From the IMG/VR virus record IMGVR_UViG_3300020220_000067, positions 1-55,342 of that record: a stretch of DNA of 55,342 nt; one strand, 5' to 3'. The notes under the pieces are model-generated. The model was not told the origin of the DNA. It was given only the letters and a program-made list of their open reading frames with translations, and made no database searches. The DNA comes from a virus. The number at the start of each line of letters is the position of its first letter. Positions within the stretch are counted from its first letter, which is position 1. The position numbers were made by a program, and so were the translations under genes. Positions 1 through 7,767 of this stretch are shown here, in pieces.

Positions 1-219
1 AACGCAAAAGACCCTGAAACAAAACAAAGGTTAAAAAGAGCGTATGATTATATTGAATCGGTGAAAGAAAAGTCAAAAGAGAAAACCATTAGGTTACAGA
101 AACAAGAACATAATGAAGTGGAACTAACAGAAAAGTGTTGGCCAGGTTATACTCAAAAAGGAATGAAAACAATGTTCGGAAAGAGATACCCTAATTGTGT
201 AAAGAAGACAAAGAAATGA
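1..219 (+). CDS. C-terminal part of an unknown phage protein
   Basis: The last 72 residues of a gene that starts before the window. The frame is open from base 1 and ends with TGA at 217-219. The piece is charged and helical, then ends in CWPGYTQKGMKTMFGKRYP followed by a second Cys and a Lys-rich tail. From memory, tails of this kind (Cys-Trp-x-Gly-Tyr, later Met-Phe-Gly-Lys-Arg and Cys) occur at the C-termini of proteins in marine T4-like phages; their function is not known to me. The next reading frame begins at 216 inside the stop region (ATGA overlap), so the two genes are probably co-translated. Confidence 0.7.
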   Translation, partial: NAKDPETKQRLKRAYDYIESVKEKSKEKTIRLQKQEHNEVELTEKCWPGYTQKGMKTMFGKRYPNCVKKTKK

Positions 220-590
220 ACCTACAAGAAAACATACAGAGAATTAGAGAAATGATGGGAATAGACGAAACTATGACTGATTATCGTTTAGGTGAAATAC
301 CTTACGATGAAGAATCATTTTTTGTAACTCCAGATTATAAAACTTGGATTAAATTCTACCCTGATGAATAAATTTATAAAATTACTACAAATAAATTATA
401 CTTACCATTACGTGGTAAATCATTTTCATCTTGGGATGAACTTAGAAGTAAATACAATTTAGGTGAATTTACAGATGATGATGTATCTTATATTAATCCA
501 GAAGAAAGTGGAATTCAAGGATTTGAACAATACGAAATAAAACCTGATGATATAATTAATTTGGAACAATTAAACATTTATATGAAATAA
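216..590 (+). pseudogene. Leader-type small protein interrupted by an in-frame TAA
   Basis: ATG at 216 opens a frame beginning MNLQENIQRIREMMG, a short helical leader like that of the next gene (MNIQESIRRG). After 51 residues there is a TAA at 369-371, but the same frame stays open for another 72 residues to TAA at 588-590. That downstream part looks like real coding sequence (acidic, with a Trp-Asp-Glu-Leu segment) and has no start codon of its own near its beginning. The likeliest reading is one 124-residue gene with a nonsense change or a base-call error; readthrough cannot be excluded. A second in-frame TAA occurs in the gene at 4972. Confidence 0.6.
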
Positions 591-591
591 G

Positions 592-897
592 ATGAACATA
601 CAAGAATCCATAAGAAGAGGATCATATGAAAATATACCACCTCAAGTTAAAAGGAGATTACCAGAATTTGATGAAACTTTTATTCATTATAGAAATTTCT
701 TTAAAAATTACTTTTATAGACAATTCGACCATTTTTGGGATTCATTAATGGAAAGGGTATTAGAATCATTATATCATGAATGGTTTGTTAATTCAGTATC
801 TGAGGACAAATGGGACGATTCAGAACAATTCATACAAGATTATTTAACAGAGAAGTATTACGAAGATACCAAAAAATGGTGGGAAAAAAATAAATAA
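592..897 (+). CDS. Small acidic leader protein, unknown
   Basis: 101 residues. It starts one base after the TAA of the previous frame, so it is probably in the same operon. The N-terminus MNIQESIRRGSYENIPPQVK resembles the leader of the gene at 216. The rest is rich in aromatic and acidic residues and ends in a helix (YLTEKYYEDTKKWWEKNK) similar in style to the C-terminal helix of the KIIISESQ family further on (7375, 9504, 22485). No catalytic motif, signal peptide or membrane helix is visible. Confidence 0.65.
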   Translation: MNIQESIRRGSYENIPPQVKRRLPEFDETFIHYRNFFKNYFYRQFDHFWDSLMERVLESLYHEWFVNSVSEDKWDDSEQFIQDYLTEKYYEDTKKWWEKNK

Positions 898-975
898 TAC
901 ACTTACAGAGTGCCATAATTTTATCTTTTTGAAATATATTTTTTTACTTAAGTTTTTTGTAGTATTTATTTGAAT

Positions 976-1551
976 ATGAAAAGTATTATTAGAAAAATTC
1001 TTATAGAGGGCTCAAAATTAAATATATTAAAAAAATACTTAATAAAAACTTGGAATGATCAAGTTAAATCAGGTAAAATTCCAATGTTGAATATTATAGA
1101 TTTACATAGAAAAAATTTATCCAATCATATTGACGAAATAATTAAATGTTATTTTGAATTTGTTGGTGGTGAAGAAGAAGCATTTAAATTATTTAAGAAA
1201 TATATTGATGGTAAAATTATAACTGATGTAGATATAAGAAATATGGGCCTTAAGGTTTTACCTGAAGACCAATATAAAATTAAAATAACAAGAATTTACA
1301 ATTTAGATTACAGGGGTAACAGAATATTAGGAAGTAATGAAGAATTAGAATTTGGTTTTGAATTACTTAGTGGACAATTTTTAACAAGTGAAGGTATATT
1401 GACTTTGGAAGAATTATATGATGAAAAATATGAACATTTATGGTTTGACGTTAGAGATTATTTAAGAACTGAACTAGAAGATTATGTTTGGAGTGTTTCT
1501 AAAAATTTTGGTCTTGAGTTTGATGCTTATACATCTTATTCGAGAGATTAA
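976..1551 (+). CDS. Leader protein of unknown function
   Basis: 191 residues from the ATG at 976; a TTG two codons earlier is less likely. TATTTATT lies at 963-970, immediately before the start, as in most leader genes here. The N-terminus MKSIIRKILIEG is short and basic and ends in L-I-E, matching the [ILV]-x-E pattern. The body is mixed alpha/beta, acidic towards the C-terminus (EELYDEKYEHLWFDVRDYL), with no recognisable domain. A terminator at 1559-1585 follows. Confidence 0.7.
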   Translation: MKSIIRKILIEGSKLNILKKYLIKTWNDQVKSGKIPMLNIIDLHRKNLSNHIDEIIKCYFEFVGGEEEAFKLFKKYIDGKIITDVDIRNMGLKVLPEDQYKIKITRIYNLDYRGNRILGSNEELEFGFELLSGQFLTSEGILTLEELYDEKYEHLWFDVRDYLRTELEDYVWSVSKNFGLEFDAYTSYSRD

Positions 1552-1558
1552 AAAATTA

Positions 1559-1585
1559 AAAAGTTGGATTTCTCCGACTTTTTTA
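1559..1585 (+). terminator. Rho-independent terminator
   Basis: AAGTTGG and CCGACTT form a 7-base stem (one G-T pair) followed by a T run, just after the stop of the preceding gene. Confidence 0.7.
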
Positions 1586-1694
1586 TTGTGAATAGTTTAC
1601 TCGTTTATCCCTCAGGAGTTTAATTACGTTTTAAACCGCTACCTGATTTAACAGAATATACGATCAAATCAATTTTTTTTATATATTTATTATT

Positions 1695-2243
1695 ATGAAC
1701 AAATACAGATTTTATACTTTATTAGAATCCAAATTGGGTAATTCAAAACCCTTGATATTCGAAAATAAATTAAAAGATGAAAGGTATCTGAATAAAAAAC
1801 AACAACTATTGGATTATCTTTATACCATTGGTTTAGAATCAGACAAAGATACAAAGGAAGTTGATATCAACAAAGATGGTAAGATAGACACAGAGTTATT
1901 TACATTCAACAAAGGAAACGTTGTGATGTATTTGGGTATATGTAATTTCTCAAACGGGGATATACAATATCTTTGTCTGATCAAAACAAAACCAGATTAT
2001 TATATTGTATTAAAACCAACCTTTGTAGAGACATTAGAAGAAGTACAATCAAACATAGAGCCATATATAAAACAATCCTACGAAGATACAAAACTTGATT
2101 TTCTTGGTGTAGAAAATCAAACGGAATATATTCCAACTAAAGATGAATTAAATGATTTAATAAATCAGGCTTTAGACGATGAGAATTTCGAAGAAGCAAC
2201 AAGGCTTCAAAACAAGTACGGAAATTTATATAAGAGTATATGA
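1695..2243 (+). CDS. LLESK-GN-KPLI leader protein
   Basis: 182 residues. Start follows TATTTATTATT at 1684. The N-terminus MNKYRFYTLLESKLGNSKPL ends in I-F-E and is the same leader type as the genes at 4972 and 8697 (the latter an M23 peptidase). The body contains an Asp-rich loop (DINKDGKIDTE) that looks like an EF-hand or dockerin-type calcium loop, and ends in a coiled-coil-like segment (LINQALDDENFEEATRLQ) resembling a UvrB/UvrC interaction motif, although this may be coincidence. It is the last gene before the non-coding island. Confidence 0.7.
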   Translation: MNKYRFYTLLESKLGNSKPLIFENKLKDERYLNKKQQLLDYLYTIGLESDKDTKEVDINKDGKIDTELFTFNKGNVVMYLGICNFSNGDIQYLCLIKTKPDYYIVLKPTFVETLEEVQSNIEPYIKQSYEDTKLDFLGVENQTEYIPTKDELNDLINQALDDENFEEATRLQNKYGNLYKSI

Positions 2244-2273
2244 TTAAATCATTCGGTTCATAGTCCTACACTC

Positions 2274-2291
2274 GTTTCACTTCGTTCGGAA
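2274..2291. repeat. 18-base direct repeat, copy 1
   Basis: GTTTCACTTCGTTCGGAA, identical to 2702-2719. Confidence 0.8.
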
Positions 2292-2323
2292 TTCACCTCA
2301 TAATTTTATCCTATACTCTTAAC

Positions 2324-2449
2324 GAGAGTAAGAATTACCGTTATATATTAAACAAGAGTAATTTTTACCGTCATAATCAGACCATACGGTAAATAAGATA
2401 TATTCTACCGTTTACATATCTATTCACGGTAAGTGGTATATTTTACCAC
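2324..2449. repeat. ACCGT/ACGGT motif array with hairpin
   Basis: ACCGT occurs at 2337, 2367 and 2407 and its complement ACGGT at 2386 and 2426; from 2367 onwards they alternate in orientation every 19-21 bases. The first two lie in a 30-base direct repeat (AGAGTAA, short spacer, TACCGT). GTGGTA and TACCAC at 2433-2449 form a hairpin. The spacing of about two helical turns suggests a protein-binding array, either operator or iteron-like. Confidence 0.5.
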
Positions 2450-2701
2450 ATATACTTTATAGAAATGTAAATTACTGTAACGTGTATTACAAAAAGGAAT
2501 ATGTATAAAAAACATAATACTTTATACATGATGAGGTTCTCATGTATAGATTGTATACATAACTTACCATTTAGTAAGTTCCCCCCATTTCATAAACAAG
2601 ACCCCCATTATTAAGTAGACAAATATGTAGACGATTAGTGATCAGAAGAGTATTGGTGGTTTAGAGATGGGGATCACAGATCTTCCACTTTTTACCACTC
2701 C

Positions 2702-2719
2702 GTTTCACTTCGTTCGGAA
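2702..2719. repeat. 18-base direct repeat, copy 2
   Basis: GTTTCACTTCGTTCGGAA, identical to 2274-2291. Confidence 0.8.
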
Positions 2720-3298
2720 CTGTCGTTACCACCAAGTTAGAGTTGATCATTTAGTTATGTGATGAGGTTTCATATAGAGATAATACCTTCGGTAAATGTG
2801 TGAGATGAAGAAATAATACATATGTTTAGATGTCTATATAGTTGTCTTATATCAAGGGGTCAATTGTTAAAGGGGACACTAAAGTGTTAGTTGAAGTGTT
2901 ATTAAATGAGACATAATGTCCTATTCTAACGTCCTAAAGGACTGTACCCGCTATATGTACTATAACTATACTAAATTAGCTGGATTTTATTAGTAGTTAA
3001 AAAAGTGGTTCTGTAGGGGTCAACATAGGGGATTTTTTTACTCTCACTATAGCAACAGGACCAAATGTGGTGGTAAAAAGTGGGGAGAATACTATGGGGA
3101 AAAAGTGGGAATATGTGGTGAAGGGACTGTGTCGTGTGTAACGCAAACATGACATTTTGACAAAATCAAGAAAATTAACAATTATTTATTAACAAAATTC
3201 CCCCCTGTCATAGTGTCAGGTACAATAAGAGTTAAACAGTATACTATATTTTATATGTACTATTTATAAATTAAATTAGAATTAGTAAAATTTAAACC

Positions 3299-3715
3299 AT
3301 GAGAGAGATCATAGAAAGTTTCCACACAGATGTGGAGTACACCAACGAGACATATATTGTTAGATACAGTAACAACAAATACTTTGGGGACATAAGTTAT
3401 AAACCCATGTCAACAACAGGAATAAGAAAACCAATCAAACAAAAGTTCTATATACTTGTAGAAGCAAACATGAATGAAGTGGTTGAGTATATTAATACAC
3501 AAACAGAACTGAGTGGGGAAAGATTACAAGAGGTTAATAAGTTGATTCGTGATCACTCCCTTGAGATTCTAAATCAACATCTGTTATTACATGGTGGCGA
3601 AGAAACCGTGACAGACGTGAAGTGGACAAGTACTTTAGACATAGAACACTTAGATATAGAAGAGATAACAAGACCCCTTCAATTAGAATCAAATAAAGAA
3701 GAACCGAAATCATAG
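3299..3715 (+). CDS. Unknown protein in the non-coding island
   Basis: 138 residues, starting MREIIESFHTDVEYTNETYI. It has no shared leader. Codon use differs from its neighbours, with more GAG, CCC and ACC. TATTTATAA lies about 30 bases before the start, further away than usual. The first half is probably beta-rich and the second helical with many Glu residues; no motif identifies it. It is flanked by two long non-coding stretches, so it may belong to a separately acquired segment. Confidence 0.55.
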   Translation: MREIIESFHTDVEYTNETYIVRYSNNKYFGDISYKPMSTTGIRKPIKQKFYILVEANMNEVVEYINTQTELSGERLQEVNKLIRDHSLEILNQHLLLHGGEETVTDVKWTSTLDIEHLDIEEITRPLQLESNKEEPKS

Positions 3716-3922
3716 TTCAATATAATTGTTTAACCAGGAAGATACCCTATGGTTGTTAGAAAAGAACAGTCGAACAAAGTAGTAGATCCAATACACAATG
3801 AAAGGAAAGGATAAACAAATGAGGGGAATAAAATAAATGGATAGGTCTTTAATCATAATAGAACAAAGGTATATATAATAATTAACATTACCAAATTTTT
3901 TTTCATACATTGGGGACAGATC

Positions 3923-4005
3923 CTTTATAAAAAAATATAAAGCAGGTTGGAGTATACACTCCAAAGGGTGTTTCTCCCCCAGCCCGACTAAATGATCCCT
4001 TACTG
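3923..4005 (-). ncRNA. Possible small structured RNA
   Basis: Read on the minus strand downstream of a TATCTTTG box (4019-4012), the segment would begin near 4005, form a stem TTGGAGT/ACTCCAA with a 4-base loop (3947-3964), then a stem CTTTATA/TATAAAG around a T6 loop (3923-3942). No good reading frame starts in it. It could be a small RNA or a structured 5' leader of a short frame further left. Call based only on promoter plus hairpins. Confidence 0.3.
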
Positions 4006-4011
4006 TCAATA

Positions 4012-4019
4012 CAAAGATA
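4012..4019 (-). promoter_or_regulatory. Host-type promoter -7 box (TAnnTTTG)
   Basis: TATCTTTG on the minus strand, matching the Bacteroidota primary sigma -7 consensus. No clear TTTG is seen at the expected -33 distance. Confidence 0.4.
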
Positions 4020-4234
4020 CAAATTATATTTGAGACCATCGAAGAATAGGGTTAATTTCTTTTTGATCATTATAGGAAGTTATCAACATGACAAAATGAC
4101 CCCCTCACTACTATGGTACACCCCCCTACTAGGGGTATATTGGTTTTCTACCCCCTCCCCCCTCCGTATCCCCCCCATATATGACAGATTGACAGGGTCA
4201 AAAGGGGGGTCAATCCCTTATGTAACATATTCGT

Positions 4235-4260
4235 AAAAAATTTCTGGAAAAATTTTTCTA
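4235..4260. repeat. A/T-rich repeated motif, copy 1
   Basis: AAAAAATTT, then CTGGAAAAATTTTTC. Nearly the same string is at 5588-5613. Each copy lies 30-80 bases before a leader gene (4315 and 5642). Confidence 0.5.
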
Positions 4261-4314
4261 AAAAAATTGGATCCTATCTTCATTCGTATTATAGGGTGAA
4301 TTATATTTATCAAT

Positions 4315-4611
4315 ATGGAGAAAGGTTTGAGATGGTTTGCAAGGAGAGTAAGAGATTTAGAACTAATGGATCATCTTACAGAAATTGTAGATGAAGGTTT
4401 TGACTATGAGGACCCCTGTGATTACGTTGGGATGAAAGATCAATATATTGATGAAATAGCTCATGGGTCAACTATTACTTTCATAAATTCTTATAATGAG
4501 TTAGGTAATTTGAGTGACTCAGGTGTGTTTGCAATTTACAAATTTATTAGGTCAGAATTTCTTAACTCCATTTCAGAACATTATGATATGCATGTTGAGG
4601 ACTGTGATTAA
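4315..4611 (+). CDS. Small acidic protein, unknown
   Basis: 98 residues. TATTTAT at 4304-4310 directly precedes the ATG. N-terminus MEKGLRWFARRVRDLELMDH is a basic amphipathic helix but not one of the common leaders. The C-terminal part (FIRSEFLNSISEHYDMHVEDC) resembles the C-terminal helix of the KIIISESQ proteins, suggesting a distant relative with another leader. No catalytic motif seen. Confidence 0.65.
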   Translation: MEKGLRWFARRVRDLELMDHLTEIVDEGFDYEDPCDYVGMKDQYIDEIAHGSTITFINSYNELGNLSDSGVFAIYKFIRSEFLNSISEHYDMHVEDCD

Positions 4612-4668
4612 TCCTTCAATAAAGAAATTTTTTTATTTACAGTATATTTATTACTAAAGAATACTATT

Positions 4669-4944
4669 ATGAAAAGAATTATAAGATTAACCGAATCGAA
4701 CCTTATTAGTATTGTAAGAAAAGTTATTAATGAAACTAATAGAATTGATGAAACATCACTTATTAATAGACTTCAATATCGTAAAGAAATAAAACAAGCA
4801 AACGAGTTAGGTGGATGTTCTTGTGTTGTTAAAACAATTGTGAGTGGAATTGTTGTAAAACCATGTTCAGAACTTACACGAACTGAAGAAGATAATATTA
4901 TCTATTACACAAAAGATTGCGATACATGGGATGGAATGTATTAG
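4669..4944 (+). CDS. LTESDL-type leader protein, Cys-rich
   Basis: 91 residues. The leader MKRIIRLTESNLISIVRKV is followed by I-N-E and Thr, the expected cleavage-like junction. The mature part would be about 70 residues with four Cys (CSC, PCSE and DCDTW contexts), so disulfides or a metal site are possible. TATTTATTA at 4645-4653. No known domain recognised. Confidence 0.75.
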   Translation: MKRIIRLTESNLISIVRKVINETNRIDETSLINRLQYRKEIKQANELGGCSCVVKTIVSGIVVKPCSELTRTEEDNIIYYTKDCDTWDGMY

Positions 4945-4971
4945 ATAAGATATTTATAATAAAAAAATATT

Positions 4972-5409
4972 ATGGACAAATATAGATTTAAACAATTACT
5001 GTAATCAACAATGGGAAATGTTAAACCGTTGATTATGGAAAACCCTACTGGTAGTACTCAAACAATCAGTAAGATGTTACAAGGAAAAAAATTTCGTGGT
5101 TTAACCAAAAGTGTAACAGGATTTGGTGATGTTTATTACGAACTTTGGGGACAGTCTAAAGGAAGATTATTTTATGTTAAATTTATTTTACTCCCCGATG
5201 GATTGGTTGAGACAACAGTTGGATCAGAGGACCCGACGTACTTTGACATGGTTGAGGCCGTGTATAATTCTTTAGACGGTTTTGAGAAAATTGGGTTTGA
5301 TAAAAGTGACACCGAAGCGGTAAAAGGTAAAATAAAGACAAAGTTTGACAAAGAACAGGTTGCTCAACTATTTCACGCATTGGAGAAATCATATAATAAA
5401 GTGTCCTAA
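4972..5409 (+). pseudogene. LLESK-type leader protein with in-frame TAA in the leader
   Basis: TATTTATAA at 4951-4959 points to the ATG at 4972. The frame reads MDKYRFKQLL, TAA (5002-5004), ST, then MGNVKPLIMEN and on to 5409. Aligned with the intact leaders at 1695 and 8697 (QLLESKVGNVKPLISE), the TAA sits exactly where Glu (GAA) is expected, so a single G-to-T change explains it. The body (about 130 residues) is intact and could still be translated from the ATG at 5011, but without most of its leader. The C-terminal half has an amphipathic helix (KEQVAQLFHALEKSY). Confidence 0.7.
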
Positions 5410-5431
5410 CAACAATTCAAATAAAATAATT

Positions 5432-5506
5432 ATGAAAAAATATCTTTGTTTATTTGTAAAGAAGATTACATTCGGTAAGATTTGTCTCGGATGGTGTAAT
5501 CTTTAA
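5432..5506 (+). CDS. 24-residue Cys-containing peptide
   Basis: MKKYLCLFVKKITFGKICLG followed by WCNL. Three Cys, hydrophobic and basic, ending in Gly-Trp-Cys. It is followed directly by a strong terminator (5513-5541), which supports a transcribed unit. It is too short for confident coding assignment. Note that TATCTTTG inside codons 4-6 could also act as a promoter box. Confidence 0.4.
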   Translation: MKKYLCLFVKKITFGKICLGWCNL

Positions 5507-5512
5507 TATACT

Positions 5513-5541
5513 AACCCCTTTTTCAACGGAAGGGGTTTTTT
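5513..5541 (+). terminator. Rho-independent terminator
   Basis: AACCCCTT/AAGGGGTT stem, 9-base loop, T run. Confidence 0.85.
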
Positions 5542-5587
5542 ATTTCTATAAAACACGACCCCCATTTTAAATAAAACCCAAATACTC

Positions 5588-5613
5588 AAAAAAAAATTTT
5601 TGGAAAAATTTTC
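5588..5613. repeat. A/T-rich repeated motif, copy 2
   Basis: AAAAAAAAATTTTT then TGGAAAAATTTTCC; partner of 4235-4260. Confidence 0.5.
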
Positions 5614-5641
5614 CATATTATAGATTAGTATATTTATTAAT

Positions 5642-6031
5642 ATGAAAAGAACAATAGAACTTACAGAATCTCAATTAACCAAGTTGATTCAAAACATTAT
5701 TAAAGAAAATTTATACGATAATGATTTATACTCACAGATCATGAGTACTCTAAGTAACTCGACATCTTCCAACGAAGAGAAAATTGATATGCTTAGAATT
5801 ATCATAGATGAAATGGAATCAGCAAATCAAATAAGACAAAATATGAGATCACGTTCTAGACGTAGAATGGATGAGACAAAAGATAATAACAAAGAATCCG
5901 ATCTTATTCAAATTTATAATTTATACAAGGAGGGAAAAATCAGTAAAAAACATTTCTACGACTTTTTAGAAATTACTGATAGAAAAGAACAAGATGAATT
6001 AAGGCGGTACATTGAAAATAAAAAGAACTAA
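5642..6031 (+). CDS. LTESDL-type leader protein, helical
   Basis: 129 residues. Leader MKRTIELTESQLTKLIQNI, then I-K-E and Asn. TATTTATTA at 5631-5639. The body is strongly helical and charged, with an Arg-rich patch in the middle (MRSRSRRRMDE) and a final pair of helices (YNLYKEGKISKKHFYDFLE). The Arg patch could bind nucleic acid. No family recognised. Terminator follows at 6043-6070. Confidence 0.75.
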   Translation: MKRTIELTESQLTKLIQNIIKENLYDNDLYSQIMSTLSNSTSSNEEKIDMLRIIIDEMESANQIRQNMRSRSRRRMDETKDNNKESDLIQIYNLYKEGKISKKHFYDFLEITDRKEQDELRRYIENKKN

Positions 6032-6042
6032 TATAACCTGAC

Positions 6043-6070
6043 AACTCCTCCAACTAAAGAGGGGTTTTTT
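6043..6070 (+). terminator. Rho-independent terminator
   Basis: AACTCCTC/GAGGGGTT stem (one G-T pair), 8-base loop, T run. Confidence 0.75.
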
Positions 6071-6127
6071 ATTTAGAATGATTTTTTTTATTTTTCAATA
6101 TATTTATTTAAAAAATAAAAAAAAATT

Positions 6128-6532
6128 ATGAAAAAAATTATAAGATTAACAGAAAACGATTTGGCTCGTATTGTTAGACGAGTTTTATCAGAAGCAGTTT
6201 CAGGATCTGGAACTTATGAAGACCCTTATTTGATGAAAGTTTTTCAATCAGAAATAGACAAAGAAGATAACACAAGAAGTCATAATATTAATGTTTATGA
6301 TCTCAGTGTAAAGGACGAAGACGTAGAATTCTTTTATTTTTTTGCAGGTAAAAACAAACTTGAAAGTGGATCGTTTCACTGTGACAGAAATTATGTCACG
6401 TTATTTAGTCAACAATATTTCTTGACTGATGAAGCGTCAGCTATATTTCAGAAAAAATGTGATGCTTACGCATCTACTGGATCTAAACAATCAAACATGA
6501 CCGAATCAAGAAGATACAAAAGAAGATTTTAA
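6128..6532 (+). CDS. LTESDL-type leader protein, beta-rich
   Basis: 134 residues. Leader MKKIIRLTENDLARIVRRV, then L-S-E and Ala. The first 57 bases and the A-rich stretch upstream are almost identical to those of the gene at 8208, while the bodies are unrelated. TATTTATT at 6101-6108. After the leader comes a Gly-Thr-Tyr-Glu-Asp-Pro-Tyr segment, then predicted strands with two Cys, and a basic tail (SRRYKRRF). Terminator at 6555-6583. Confidence 0.75.
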   Translation: MKKIIRLTENDLARIVRRVLSEAVSGSGTYEDPYLMKVFQSEIDKEDNTRSHNINVYDLSVKDEDVEFFYFFAGKNKLESGSFHCDRNYVTLFSQQYFLTDEASAIFQKKCDAYASTGSKQSNMTESRRYKRRF

Positions 6533-6554
6533 AAAAAACTGAAGTATAATTAAT

Positions 6555-6583
6555 GACCCCATCTTTTAAGGTGGGGTTTTTTA
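6555..6583 (+). terminator. Rho-independent terminator
   Basis: ACCCCATC/GGTGGGGT stem with TTTTAA loop and T run. The same 20-base core recurs at 9457-9484. Confidence 0.85.
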
Positions 6584-6633
6584 TTTGACAATTAGTTTTA
6601 TTGTTTTTAAATTTCTAAGAACAAAATATATTC

Positions 6634-7197
6634 ATGAAATACACTCTTAATGTTTATGGTTGGGAAGCCGAGTTTGTTTGTAAATCACTAACTCATGAGC
6701 AAACAAAAATCATCGATGATTTGAAACAAAAAGATGACTCAGATTACTCGCAAATCAGGTGGGATATTGATACCCACATTGAGGACTTTGATATGTATGA
6801 CGGGGATCTTTTACATATGAGCAAACCCTTAAATAACGGTACCGTTCATTTTGAGTTGTATAACGAAAATAATGAAATGGTTTTGGAATTTACAATTGAT
6901 GATATTTTATATCCCTCTGATGACAAGGAGTACTTAATTGAAACCTCATCTAAACATAATGTTTATTTCTCTGTTGATGAATCAAAAGGGGGCATTCATT
7001 CTTATGAGATTGATAGCGATTCTAAAATCTATCCTTTTGATTTTACTTGGTCTGAGGGATTAATTCTTCTTCCCTCAGGTGAGTTTTGGTCTTTTATTGA
7101 TACCTTTTATTTCAGAGGGGATGAAATGGAAGTATATGATCATTTGGATAACTACGGCAAGAGTTCTTCTTTGAGTATTTTTAAACATTCTATATAG
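6634..7197 (+). CDS. Unknown protein without leader
   Basis: 187 residues starting MKYTLNVYGWEAEFVCKSLT. There is no shared leader and no TATTTAT motif close by. Very acidic and aromatic, alternating strand-like segments (HFELYNENNEMVLEFTIDD), suggesting a beta-sandwich. No known family recognised. It stands alone between two terminators, so it is a separate transcription unit, perhaps with different timing from the leader genes. Confidence 0.6.
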   Translation: MKYTLNVYGWEAEFVCKSLTHEQTKIIDDLKQKDDSDYSQIRWDIDTHIEDFDMYDGDLLHMSKPLNNGTVHFELYNENNEMVLEFTIDDILYPSDDKEYLIETSSKHNVYFSVDESKGGIHSYEIDSDSKIYPFDFTWSEGLILLPSGEFWSFIDTFYFRGDEMEVYDHLDNYGKSSSLSIFKHSI

Positions 7198-7261
7198 TTT
7201 TCTTACTTTTGTTCTGGGGGCATAAACCGTTTGACCGACTTCGTCGGAATTTTCGACCGAC

Positions 7262-7283
7262 CGAACCCTTCGGGTTTTTTTTG
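7262..7283 (+). terminator. Rho-independent terminator
   Basis: AACCC-TTC-GGGTT hairpin with T8 tail; a second hairpin CCGAC-TTC-GTCGG lies just before (7234-7246). Confidence 0.8.
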
Positions 7284-7374
7284 TTTTATTTAATATCTTA
7301 CTTAAGTTGTCATCTCAGATAAACGGGTCCACCTTTTTTTGTTTTTTTTATATTTATTTAAAAAATAATTTATT

Positions 7375-7707
7375 GTGAAAATTATTATTTCTGAAAATCA
7401 AAAATATGTTATTAGACGCATACAACAATTTATAGAAATTGTTGAAGATCAGATTGAAGGGTATGAACTAAACACAGACGATCCTTGGTGGTGTAGATCT
7501 TATGATCCAGATACTTTTTTGGAAAATGTCAGAGGTAGATCAATTGAAATATTTGTTGATAAAAATTGGGATTTTTTTAATGATAACACAACTAATGGAG
7601 GATCCAAAATAGATCTATCTCTTTTATATCAAATTTTTCACTCAGAATATGGAAATGAAATCAGAAATCTTTTTGTCCGTAAATGTAATCATCAACGTTA
7701 TTGGTAA
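7375..7707 (+). CDS. KIIISESQ-family small protein
   Basis: 110 residues with a GTG start at 7375, chosen because TATTTATT lies at 7351-7358 and the N-terminus MKIIISENQKYVIRR matches the family. Relatives in this window are at 9504, 9832, 13396, 13730, 22485 and (minus) 31366. Features shared with 9504: an early amphipathic helix, a central acidic region, and a C-terminal pattern Tyr-Gly-Asn-Glu-Ile followed by a final Cys (EYGNEIRNLFVRKC). Function unknown. Confidence 0.7.
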   Translation: MKIIISENQKYVIRRIQQFIEIVEDQIEGYELNTDDPWWCRSYDPDTFLENVRGRSIEIFVDKNWDFFNDNTTNGGSKIDLSLLYQIFHSEYGNEIRNLFVRKCNHQRYW

Positions 7708-7767
7708 AATTGATTTTCTTATTTAAACTAAATTGATTTGTTTTTTTATTTTTCTTATCATTATGAT

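Larger units (their letters stand above)
2244..3298. other. 1.05-kb non-coding region
   Basis: No convincing gene on either strand. It holds an 18-base direct repeat (2274-2291 and 2702-2719), an array of ACCGT/ACGGT motifs (2337-2430), a hairpin at 2433-2449, several C runs (for example near 2581 and 3200), and a TATTTATAA motif at 3261-3269 ahead of the next gene. Its texture differs from the rest of the window, where intergenic gaps are usually under 150 bases. It could be a control region, an origin or inserted DNA; the sequence does not decide. Confidence 0.6.
3716..4314. other. 0.6-kb non-coding region with C runs
   Basis: The left half carries hairpins and a minus-strand host-type promoter box (separate entries). 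The right half (about 4097-4230) is full of C and G runs, unlike the rest of the window. Open frames exist on both strands but lack leader, composition and context support. TATTTAT at 4304-4310 serves the next gene. Confidence 0.5.

Noticed and set aside
3710-4039. 109-codon minus-strand frame in the same region
   Set aside because: Its start lies upstream of the minus-strand promoter box, it crosses the hairpins, and its 3' end overlaps the plus-strand gene at 3299. A shorter version from the inner ATG near 3915 cannot be fully excluded.
4030-4236. 68-codon plus-strand frame in the C-run region
   Set aside because: Pro/Thr/Ile text created by C runs, no promoter motif or leader, and unlike the neighbours in composition.
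369-5004. General recoding of TAA to an amino acid
   Set aside because: Most genes in the window end in TAA, often right before terminators or the next start, and no suppressor tRNA is seen.
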